Positions 13,746 to 25,000 of a stretch of 64,000 nucleotides of DNA are shown here, one piece after another. How positions within the stretch are numbered: position 1 is the first letter of the stretch; each line of letters begins with the position of its first letter. Location of the stretch: assembly GCA_000328365.1 (NCBI GenBank), contig KB307982.1, forward strand, positions 92,038 to 156,037. Reading direction: 5' to 3'. Position numbers and translations under genes: made by a program. The notes beneath the pieces were generated by a model that saw only the letters and a list, made by a program, of their open reading frames with translations, did no database searches and was not told where the DNA came from. The stretch is from Capitella teleta. Taxonomy: Eukaryota; Annelida; Polychaeta; Capitellidae.

Positions 13746-16058
13746 ATGGCAGCCTCCATTGGGAAACTCATTTCAGTTGATTACGAAGTGTTTGGGACCG
13801 TACAAGGTGATAAATATTCATTCACCTTGATTTAAATTTATTGAGCAGAACTTCAACCATCACCTCACACGGATTATTTAAAGACAACTTTGTAAACAAT
13901 GGAGTGAATATACATTCTATGATTCTGAACTTAGTCATAACGTAGCTGACATACTACAGCGAGCCCAATGGGTCTCGCTGTACGGTAAACGCATTAAACT
14001 CCAGTTCGCGAACCACGATTTCTAGAATTCCACGCTTGTAATTATATTTACGAAGGCACCAGCGTCTGCAGAGCCATACCAGGTAGACGCTGGTACTAAA
14101 TTTTGTTCGAAACCAGTACCATAAACCTACTTAAAATGGATCCGCAACGAAAAAAAGTGACATTACAGGTTTCTCTCCGCTTTCCGATTGTTGTGTCACA
14201 TGACCTGCTCTCTACGTGTTGTAAATAAACCAGAGCACTGCGCCTGCGTAGTGCGAAGTAAACATACACGCATGCGCATACAATTTTCCCGCGCGAAGCA
14301 GTTCAACATGCGGCCTATCTTCCCTTGCAGTTGCGCACGTAATTTATACCGAGTCTTCACAAAGGAATATGTATTAATTATTAATACGCAATATTTTGTG
14401 CATCACCAATCAGTATATGAACAATTTTATTCATTTTCATTCGAAAGTCGTGAGAGAAGTTTGAGCGGGAAAGTGAAGCATGTGCGCTTGTTTACAATGC
14501 AGTGCGCATGCGCTTAGTGACGTCACTCGCAAAATGGCGTTTGTTTACTTCTTCACGAAGTAATATTTTGTTGCGGGTTTTAATTAATGTAAGTTCGACA
14601 TGATGGTACTGGCTCATATTGTTTTTTCTTGGAGCATAAATATACCATCTAACGTCTGGAGGGCTTAAACACAAGGATTTGTCGGACAATATGTCTATAA
14701 TAATATTTATCATGCAATCGGCTGAGTGTGGAGCCTCGCTGCCAGTATACGCAAAAAGAAGCGGTTTACCGTCGGGCGAGGTATACAGACCTCGCCCGAG
14801 AATCTGTGCTAGTCATAACGCAATTTAAATATATTCGTGATACGTTATGATTCGTTCCATGATTTTTTATGTTATTTATATTTAATATGTTATTCGATCA
14901 CCTTGTATTGCCTTGTATGTTGGGTCGAGGTTAGCTGCATTCCATAATGTGTGGGGATGATGAGTCTTGGAATGAGACAAGGTCGAAGTGAGCAGAAGCT
15001 GTTATAGGCCCCTCTTGTAATTTTTTAAATGGTGCACTTAACTCTTAAGTCTATCATACCTACCATACCTTCATGATTGGACCATAAGAATGAAAAGAAA
15101 AACATATTAGAAAATAAAATAAATAACATGAAATAAAAAAGATAGAGGGAGTTTGGACAAGAAAAGAAAATGAGACAGGAAAGGGAAAAGAATAGAAAGC
15201 ACCAAAGGGAAAGAAATGAAAAGGAGAATGGCGAGGGTCTGGTGATGGTCATACGAAGCTGGGTCTTAACTTTAATGGGTGGTGCCTCGGCAAGGCCTTG
15301 TTGAGCTTAGACTTGAAGTCGTTTATTGATGATGCATTAACCACTTATATGTTCTTTTTTCTTATTTTTTTTTTCAGGTGTCTTTTTCCGTAAAGTGAGT
15401 TTCTTCCAAATAATATGATAAGTGATGAAACACTGAATAAATCCCTTCAACAGTTTACCCAGCAAATGGCCAAAGACCTTGGTCTCGTTGGTTGGGTGAA
15501 AAACACTACTTCAAACACCGTCACTGGTACAATACAAGGATCAGAAGGCAAGGTCAATCAAATGTAAGATCATTCCTTAATTCAATCACAATGTCAAATT
15601 GTTTGTAAATGCACTGTGTTCTGTACAATATGCATGCTTGTTCTTAACACTCATCCTGTAATTACTTTTTTCTTTTCTTTTTTTCACTTTGTGTACATAA
15701 GGCTATATAGATTTCTCTTGCTTTCTCCTCTTCATTGTCCACAGGAAAGAGTGGCTCTGCACAAAAGGCAGTCCTTACTCTCGCATTGAGCGATGTGAAT
15801 TCAAGAATGAATGCATAATATCCTCACTGGAATTCAAGAAATTTGGTTCAGATTTTTATTGATGTATATTTTGATTATTTTGTTAATTTCTGTTAATTTA
15901 TGTCTTCTACATGCAGGAAGCACTGGTTACAACACAAAGGCAGTCCCAAATCGAAAATTACTCGATGTGAATTCAAGAATGAGAAACATGTTGATTCTCT
16001 TGAGTTTTCCAACTTTTCCATCGATCGTGGTCCAAAGAAGAAGAAAGTGCGAAAATAA
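13746..16058 (+). CDS. ACYP: Acylphosphatase with two alternative, homologous last exons
   Basis: Acylphosphatase hydrolyses acyl-phosphates such as 1,3-bisphosphoglycerate. Exon 1 is 13746-13806, exon 2 is 15378-15394 (17 nt) and exon 3 is 15454-15563. These give a start MAASIGKLISVDYEVFG, the signature GTVQGVFFRK with catalytic Arg25, and VGWVKN with catalytic Asn43. From phase 2 of exon 3, two exons fit equally: 4a at 15745-15862 (101-aa protein) and 4b at 15917-16058 (109-aa protein). Both encode the family's W-L-x3-G-S-P-x-S block and a C-E-F-K-N-E string, so one is a duplicate of the other. 4b looks more canonical (LEFSNFSID) and adds the basic tail GPKKKKVRK. A poly(A) signal, AATAAA, lies at 16207-16212, and I see none between 4a and 4b. 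All junctions are GT-AG and in phase. Identity is firm; use of both exons is inferred. Confidence 0.92.
13943..14809. mobile_element. Candidate non-autonomous element in acylphosphatase intron 1
   Basis: The 11-base string TAGTCATAACG occurs at 13932-13942 and again at 14810-14820, like a target-site duplication. Just inside each end is a hairpin followed by an inverted ACGGTAAAC: the left end has GCGAGCCC-AATG-GGTCTCGC then ACGGTAAACG, and the right end reads GGTTTACCGT followed by CGGGCGAG...CTCGCCCG. Further stem-loops lie at 14062-14096 and 14084-14127. There is no coding capacity. The superfamily is unknown, and the direct repeat could be chance or a regulatory motif. Confidence 0.4.
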
Positions 16059-17039
16059 GTTTTTTTTGCATGAAAAAATCCACGTTTCCATCTGTGATTA
16101 TATGATTCAAAATTGTTTTTGTAAGTACCATGGGGATCAGATCTCAATTGTTCACTATGTGTAATTCCCATATGCCAAAAGTTTGTTACCTGTGACTTGT
16201 TTTAATAATAAAGTATTTATTGCATAAAATAAAAAATGGTACTTTTTATCGTTTCATCAGTAATATGTTGTATGACATCCCAATTTCCCAAGTTTATTTC
16301 AAAACCTTTTAAGATCAATATTAACATTTTTTAATTCAGAGAGACCAATCAATCTACATGTAATTCAAATCCAAAACCCAGTATACGATAACGAGAGTTT
16401 TCTTCCAACGGAGATTAGCTCAAAACGATGCGTGCGGTATTTCTTTCATCAGAACTGTTGAAAAATCTGCTTACCCACAGCTCCCATTGTTGATATTGGG
16501 AGAATTGTGTCATGTATGTCGTATTACATAATAATATATATACATGTACCGGTATTTGGCAACCATAAGTCGAGACAATGGATATGAGTGTTGTGGAGAT
16601 AAGTAATTACTTTGTTGGTGGATAGAAGCGGGAGATAGGACCTAGGATAAAAATTAGCTTAGAACGTCTAATCCATGTTCATAATTGAAAGTTTTTGTTC
16701 TGGTCCAATTAAGGTGTCGGTTCAGGTGTCTCTTCTCAGAGATTTACACACCTGTGTGTAGATTTACACTTCCCTCAGCCCTTTGCGAGAAACTCCCAGT
16801 TGTCTGTGCGGATGTCAAAGACTCGAAGGCTTTGAGGTATCTTTTGCAGGCTAAGTAGTTGAGTGAGAATTTCTTCCAATAGAACCGTAAAGGGAGAAGG
16901 TTTCCCTTCTTCTGGCAGGGCCAAGCACCCGCGGGTATCATAGAATCCACAGTGGTGGCTCTGCAGTTCAATAACGCTATTGTCTCAACAATTCCTGAGG
17001 CTTCATTTTGGCCAGTGACTATAATGCAGGTGTTGGCAC
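16059..17039. other. Noncoding spacer with a diverged repeat fragment
   Basis: After the acylphosphatase poly(A) signal there is no coding pattern. The stretch 16463-16510 (AATCTGCTTACCCACAGCTC then CCATTGTTG) resembles an internal part of the TTAA-flanked element at 38954-39384. The minus-strand ORF at 16744-17121 shows no family that I recognise. Confidence 0.4.
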
Positions 17040-17320
17040 AACAAAGCAGCTTGGCCTTCCTATTAACATCGGTCACTGGAGTTGGGTCTATCAACAACAA
17101 CGCAGAAGATGCAGCAGCCATATGATTGATTGTTTCCTCTTATAGTCAGCTGTAGGAGAAATACAACTACTGTATTTGGCTTCCTTGACCCCACCAAAGC
17201 TTTTGACCTTGTCATTCACGAATCGCCCTGACGCTCCTTCAAATTATTGGGTGTTCCCCAACCTTCCTTGCAATTACCATTTCCTCCCACGAGAACATGC
17301 AAAGGTGCATGTAATGGCAT
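17040..17320 (+). mobile_element. LINE reverse-transcriptase relic
   Basis: Broken plus-strand frames give FLDPTKAFDLVIHES, then GCSPTFLAITISSHENMQR. This matches the LINE palm layout of F-x-D-x-x-K-A-F-D followed by G-C-P-x-x-F-L-x-I-x-x-x-H-x-x-M. Stops and frame changes show that it is dead and 5'- and 3'-truncated. It resembles lineages with the GCPPxFL motif and differs from the CR1/Jockey-like copy at 121-530. Confidence 0.65.
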
Positions 17321-19007
17321 GTAATGGCATGTAATAATTATATGACATTGAGCCGATATGCACTCTCTTGCATGCTTTTGTTGAAAGAAGTAGTAATTGC
17401 AATCCACTGTAGAAGATTGAAGATTATATTATATATTATTATAATATTTAATATAATATATCCTGTAATTTGATATACATTTAGAAATAAATTTTGCTCA
17501 GGTGTGATGTCTTGTCATTGTGTTAAAACACGATATGCTTTATTTCTGTAACGCTGTATTTCTGTTGTCAAGTATACGTACACCTCGACTATGAATGGCA
17601 TTATGCAATCTTCCCGCGGAAATGAAACCCCTTGCTCTGTATGGTGCGGGTCTTTATACGTTACAAGTATACACGCGGCATGTAGGTGATCATCTTCATT
17701 TCAAAAATAAAACAAACAAACAAACAAACATCGCAAACCACTTTTCTTCGCGCCTGGCCGAGTGTCAAAATTTTTACGAAGGAGAGAAATCTTAAAATGT
17801 TCATCAATGAAGTGTCCCACAAGCGCTAAGTATAGACTACTAGGAGAACTTGAGGACCAGAGGGAGATAAATTTCTCCTCAGCACCTTCGCCGTATAGCT
17901 GTACCACCACTGTGTTTATGGGGGACAACATATTCACCTAAAGTGAGCCCCAGACCCCGAGAGCGAACACTCAACCCCAATCAAAATTGTATGGAGAACC
18001 ATTACAACAGTCTCTATACTGACACACAATGCAAAGTCTCTACGTGTACGCACTTGTTTCTGGCTGTGTTGGCTAGCCTTGCCAAACTGTGGTTGAGATT
18101 AGCATTTGAAATTCCCATTCAATTCTTGGCACCATATAACACACGTTAGTGTTGGTGTGCCGTAAAACACCAATTTCCTTTCCCATTCAATTCTCTGTCA
18201 TGTGAAAAGGGCAATTTGTATGGAGAGCGTTTGTTTGCAGTGCATAATAACATAGTGAGTTGACTTGTAAAGGGTAAAATAATAGTTATACGTTATTGCA
18301 TCGACCGAGAATAAGACTGTTCAATTGATGGAATTAATTCATATTGTATTACTATCAAATATACGTTTCAGATACGTTAAATAACGTTTTGATGCGTCGA
18401 CATAGTGCAATTTATGTAAACACATTTCAGTCACCGCCACGCACGCAAACTCCTTGCCCCGACAGTGTCCGTTGAAAGATCACTCCTGAAAGAAAATCGA
18501 TGGTCTCTTTGAATCCTTTCTACAGAAAGCAAGATGCAATAGAGAGACTCAAGTGCGATATGCTGAGGCGGCATTCAAATAAATACAATTTGTAGCGAGG
18601 TAGCTACTACCTCTAGGGATTCTATAATATAATTAATAATTGATGATCACGCTCTAGATGAGGTACTTCAACTCCGTTAGTAAACACCATTGCACGGAAA
18701 ACATCGATAAAGACACACTAAATACAGCATCAATTCACACAGACCTACTACAGCGAGGAAGATAACTGCGTGCTGGTATAAATGAACAATTCTAGAAGCG
18801 CCAGCTCCTGTCACACGTGCATAGAGTGAGACACCCGATCTCCGAGACTGCAAGACACATCTCACTTAGCGTGTACAGTCCTAGGGAAGACAGCCACCTG
18901 CGTGTTCTGATGCCGCGTTCTGTGGTACCTGCTCTGGGATATCGTATAATAATGACGCAACTGGGAAACTCTACTTGATGTGACTCAGTCTACTTGATAG
19001 AGGGACT
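17321..19007. other. Noncoding spacer upstream of the glutamate receptor
   Basis: Mostly AT-rich sequence, with an AAC-rich tract at 17707-17729 and a TATAAT-rich stretch at 17425-17462. I see no convincing coding exon. The presumed promoter of the receptor gene lies near its right end. Confidence 0.4.
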
Positions 19008-22000
19008 ATGAGTGATTATAGCATATTTATGTGGTTCACCTTGTGCTTTGTAGACGGCATACGTGCATGGGATGTTGGTGAGTACTGAGTATTTACTCTG
19101 AGACCATTTATGTGTTACATATACAGGTATTCAGCTTGACATTATTATGATTTAATGGGTTCTGTGTTTCTCCATCAGAGGTATGCAGAATTACAGGTAA
19201 GATATTAATTAACCATGGCATCAGAACGAGGTTCTTGCTCGATGATTTATGCATTCCACGAAGCACACTTTAAGCAAGAAGTCAATTATCGTTGGTTCTT
19301 GATAGCACCAATTAATAGTTCCAGAAGGATATAATGATGACGTGGTAACTCTCAATATCCGGTATAACTCGAACTAATCTAGAGTTCTGGACTGATTGGC
19401 AGCGAAACAATACCTGTAAAGACCAACGATTAAAGAGCCTGTATGTGTACACTGTGGTCACTCGGGTTGCCATGGTGAGTACGTGTACTATTCCAACCAC
19501 CCATCAATCCTATTTGCGAAGCGCCAAGAACTGATGGGACCCATTATGAGAAAATATCAGGGCCAATGTACCGAAACGCATTATGACAAGGTGAGAAGTG
19601 AACTGTATATCGATTACTGCAAGCAATGTGACCGAATTCTCATGGAAAATAGGCAAATAGTGTTGTATATAAGCATTATCTTTCCGTGGGTTCATTGGCG
19701 TCTGACATTGACATTCGACGCTACACACAAACGAAGGAGCGGCTGACATCGATTGCTGCGCCTGTAGATTGTCCTGTATTTCAGTAATTGTCCCTTTTTA
19801 GCTGCAGTCTGGTTTATACACTTAGATGCGTGCCATTTTTTTATGCCCGATGAACAATTTCCTTGTCTGTGTTCCTGTCATTTCGAACGACTACTTAATT
19901 GGTATGAAGTGTTGTACGGCGGATGAGACAGAGGAAGATGATATTCATTTCAACATATTGAAATTGTTTTATGTTAATTTGTCCACGATACATTTTATAT
20001 ATAATATTGTTTTCTATTTTCTCTTCTGCTAAATGCGATATTAATTAATCCGTTTGCGCGGCATCCGTCTATGGAACGGAACGCAATAGAGCAAATTACT
20101 GTTTTGATGGATGTCGACAAACAGCTTTGTGATGAGGGGAGGAGAGTGCCGCTTGAGTGGACATATTTACATGCATGTAGTCAATTCTGGAATGAGTTCG
20201 CATGAGCATTTCGATTTCATCAAAGATTCATCAGCTTTCAGTTTTTCCACGTATTCAATGTCCACGTGTGCATTTCTTTGAGCCTGTTATGAGCAATTAT
20301 GTCGTCTCAGTCAAACCTCGCGAGCAGCTGGATCCGATGTCATATCGTCTGCCAACAAACGATCCACCTTTGATATGTTTGCGCCGTTTGAAGTTTTATA
20401 CGAGATCAATTGCCATCGATATATTGCAATTTGTGACTGCAATCGACGTGATAAGCAGATAAGAGCTTTGGCATGCAAGTATAGCTCTTATTAGATTAAT
20501 TGTTGATCCTACGGCTTCGAGAGTTTGGTTCCAGTCACCATGCATTAAACATGTGCTGGTGATTCATGTCACTGAGTGCTTTCGACTAATGTACGTGTAC
20601 TATGTATATAGGCATGGTCTATAATGAAAGTCGACATTAAGTGAATTGCATTAGTGTCCATTAGCTGATGAGGGAAATTGACGTAGAAGTTTTGATTTCT
20701 CTCTAAATATGCGTGTCTGTTAAACCACGGAGCCGCCGCCGATATGTACTAGCCGCCGCCGATTGGACGTTTAGCCAGCCGCCGCCGATTACTGCTGTCG
20801 GCCAGCTGCTATCAGCCGATTACGTCAATAGCGGCTTTCAGCCGATTCAATCCATACATTTTACATTCGGTATTATAAGAAGTTTTCATTTGTACAAGTC
20901 TTTATTGTGTTTATGGTATTTTTTATATATTTTATTTATTTTATATACCATCTGAGCTATCTGTGGAAGTAAATGTTATTCAGTTTATTTCATTAAAATT
21001 AATTTAAGGATTTATGCCATACTTTATGCATGCCCATACGTATACATGTGCGAGGGTTGTCCCAAAATATATCGGACTGACATAAGATGCGCAGTATACT
21101 TTTACGTACTAGGGTTGATGTAAAATATTCCTTCATGAGTACTAGTAGATCCCATGTTACTAACTACATGTATATTACCGGTATGTACTTGGCATTAAGC
21201 CTACCACTATTTGATTGATTGTTCTTTAACTACTATAACTATTATATGTTATGTTATATGTTTATTCGTTCTTCATTGAACATCAATGTGATTTTAGTGA
21301 AAATAATAATAATAATAATTCAGTGAGAATAAAAAAAAAATATATAAAAAAAATTCTAGGGTCAATCTGAACGGACCGGGGTGCAAAAAGAACAGAAAGA
21401 ATATAATGAATGAGAGGGAAAAAAAAGTATCAATGAGTTGAAGCACAGCTTCAGGCGGTACATAGCTCTTGTATAGAGAATTCAATATCTCGCAGGAATT
21501 CAATATTTCAATTATTATATCTATTATAATTATTATAATATCATTATAACTCACAGCACTGCCGAACCCTCATTTCAGAATTCGGAGGCCAAAAATAATT
21601 TGTATTGGCCTCTCATAACACTTGGTTCATTACACTGTTTGTCCACATGTACTGCTTTTGTTAGTCTGAAAAATGAGTTGAATTCTGTTATGCTCTCCAT
21701 CGCCTTAAACTCTGATTCGTGTTATCCATACACATGTACTGGATTCTGATGATCGGAGTGATGCGTCCCGAAGCTAGTTGAATACATTCACCATTACGTA
21801 AAAACAAACAGAAGTCATGCCTGTTGCCGAGTTGTATTCAATAGGCCAAGAAGCTATTTTAATTTTCCTGCAATTGTTAGTGTTCCAAATTAAGTCCATT
21901 GACGAGATCCTCATATCTCCCTTTTATTTGCTCCAAACCTGAAGTCTCAGATACTAATTAGGTGTTGCAAATTTATGAAGAAATCTTTGATGTCTGAAAA

Positions 22001-25000
22001 CCCTGTTTTGTCTAAGCTCTGTCTGCATTCCTGCAATAGTCTACCTGACTTTGGAATAACTTTCAAAGAGATTTTGGCCAAATTAAAGATGAACGTGGAA
22101 ACATTCTACTAAATTGAACTTTCCCCCGTTTTTCGTATTTTAAAAAGTGAATGTTGCACACTCCCTGATAGTGAAACTGTTGCTGTTTGTTTAGCCATAG
22201 AAGAAATATGCTATGTAATCGATGGTGATTATTTATGTCTTTTGGACTACGAAGAGTGTAAGTCGGCTCTTATGTTGTTATATGTTGCGCCTCGACAAGG
22301 CATAGGCTATTTCAGTCATTATTTTTTTTTTTCTTTCTTAACTGTTTCTTGTTTTGTGTTTCTTTTCTGTTTCGTTTTTCTTGTTCTCTCATATAAAAAA
22401 AAATTTTTAACGATTATTTGCGAATAAAATGCTATATATAAAATCGCGAATTTCTCATTCAAGATCTTGATGCAACAACTTATTCGGTTCGTCATCCTAT
22501 TTCCTTTTCCATCCTGTTCCTCGATTTGCTTCCTCTTCTCGCTGCATATATTAATTATTTGCTTGCCATAAAAGCGTTAATTAGAATCTTGCTGAATTTG
22601 CGTGAGCAGACACAACAAACGAAGTGATGATGGTGATTATGATGTTCATGGTTAAAAATAATGTTTTAAGTTCATGAAACGCCCTAAAGTGCTTGAACTT
22701 GAGTAAAGCAAGAAAGTGTAATTGAGTGGGACATCATAGGATTTGGAAATCGTCCAATCTCAAAATTATCACATTAGTACCACATGTAGAGAGTAATGCA
22801 TGTTTGTGTTAACTAATGGCATCATCATACGTATAGGATGATATAGCAACCATTGCCAAGCCACTCCAAGCCGCTGCGAGCCGCCGATCACAATGCTGAG
22901 CCGATATCTCTGATTGGTGGAGTGGCTTAAGCAGCAGGCCGGTCATTTTTATTGCAGCCAGCCGATTCTAGCCAATTACAATCGGCTCCGGGATCTAGTG
23001 TCTGTGGCCATACTTAGTTCATTTCAATGCACACGATGCAACGTCATTGAAAGCTCAATTATGCCAGTTATTGTACATGTATATATTATTCCATTGCAGC
23101 CGTTTTGACTCCACGAGAAATCGACACTTCAGCCTTTATGACGTCATACCAATCAGCCTATGACGTCAATCTCACCGTTACCTATATCAATCTAGGCGCA
23201 AGTCCCATCACAGGTTCGGCAGTTATTCTTTCAAACTCTCCAAAATGCAGTGCATTCCCAAATTTTCAGAATTCAATTTCAACAACTTCATTGCAACAAT
23301 TTCATTGGATGAATGTAATGAACGATTTGTCAATTTCGTTGAACATCAAGAAACGCCTCTACTCAGACTAAACAGTGACTCATTCTGCTTGCTTAATGAC
23401 CTTGACTTCAATGAGGTTATCACGATACCGCATGGTCGTTCTATTGTGGATGTTTTTACTGCCATTCTCCGTAAAATGCCAACGTTTGAAATGAATATTG
23501 TTTATGATGATGCAATGGGTAAGGCTGCTTATGAAAATTTGAAATACTGTCCTAAATTTTCATGGTGGTACATTTCTTTTAGGCCACTCTATCATTCTCT
23601 TAAAGATCAACTTACATATTGTAATCATTAAGTTCTTACATAGACCACTACGCCACACAAGCAATTCACGCCAGCCAGCTCAATCAAGTTCAAGCTCAAA
23701 TCCAGAGAATAAATCAAGATGCTGATGTCACAGAAATTAATGAAGTCATCAACAAATCTAGATGTGTCTCAGATGACGTCATGACCGCGATGGTACTCTG
23801 TGACGCTAGCAACACCATCAAACTATTTGAAGAGGTGAGGATGAATAAGTATAATAAAAAACTTAACTTTTAAATTTACCTTTAACATCATTTCAGATCC
23901 ACAATGCGATGTGGAATAGTCCAGACTTTGAACTTCGGAGCTCACTCTATTTCTCTTTCTGGTTGTTTTTCTGCAAAGATAAGACTTGTATTAGCCGCAT
24001 GAAAGATTTGTTATCCGGAGTGGTAGCGGGAAACTTCGCTGTCATCTTCATCGAAGAAAAACAACACCTCCCTCTGCTTGATAGGATAGAGGTTGTTTTG
24101 TTTTTTTGTTTTTTTTCGATCAAAGGATAGAAAGCGTAAAACCTCACTCTTTCAGATGGGGTTTGATTTAATTGCAAGAGCAATTGTGGACAACGAATGG
24201 AATAGTACAAAGGATTATGCGCCGAGAACATTACTAACATCACTAAATGTATGCTAGAATCATAAGTATAATATAGGTTCAACATAATTTTAACTTTTCT
24301 GCAGAATATGACAATGGTTTCACCACAGTATTTGCATTGCCAATGGTACACCCTGTATGTAGTGCAATGGGACTTTGGTACACCATCGCTGAGGGAATCT
24401 GGGTTATGTTATCGGAATGGAACATCGGAACTTACCCCTATCAATCCATTCCCAAATTCGGGAAATGGATTGAATGGAAGAAAACTCAGAGTTTATACAA
24501 TGGTGGTGAGCAAGTCTTGCACAGTCTCAAAATATAGAATCAATTTTCAACCGAGCTTAAAATCGATATTTTTCATTTAAATTCACTGTTTTTTCTTCGT
24601 CATTGCAGTCGCCCCCATTCGTTATTATAAACACAACTTCCACAAATATCTCCGACATGTATTACGGTATATGTATCGCTATGTTGAAAGAACTAAGTCA
24701 GCAGCTAAATTTCACGTAAGTCCTTCATATTAACATTAAAATCCAAATCAACCTGGTCAATTCTGTGCAGTTACACCCTTGGCATACCTGCAGATGGGCA
24801 GTATGGAGGCATGAAAGATGATGGTAACTTCACTGGCCTGGTCGGTCTCTTACAGAACAAGGTACTGTATGACAAAAAGCTCATTTCTCCCAATCATAAC
24901 ATTAAATTTCCACTAGGAAGCCGACCTGGTTGTTGCATCTCTTTCAGTCACCTTTGAAAGAGACACTGTAATGGATTTTGTTCACTATTTCTACGAGTAT

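Noticed and set aside
16744-17121. 125-aa minus-strand ORF
   Set aside because: No recognisable family; it borders a plus-strand LINE relic and is probably a chance frame.
23105-23371. Receptor exon 3 read without the 23214-23269 intron
   Set aside because: The straight reading runs to a stop and loses the LIVBP-like sequence. Splicing at 23213/23270 restores it in phase.
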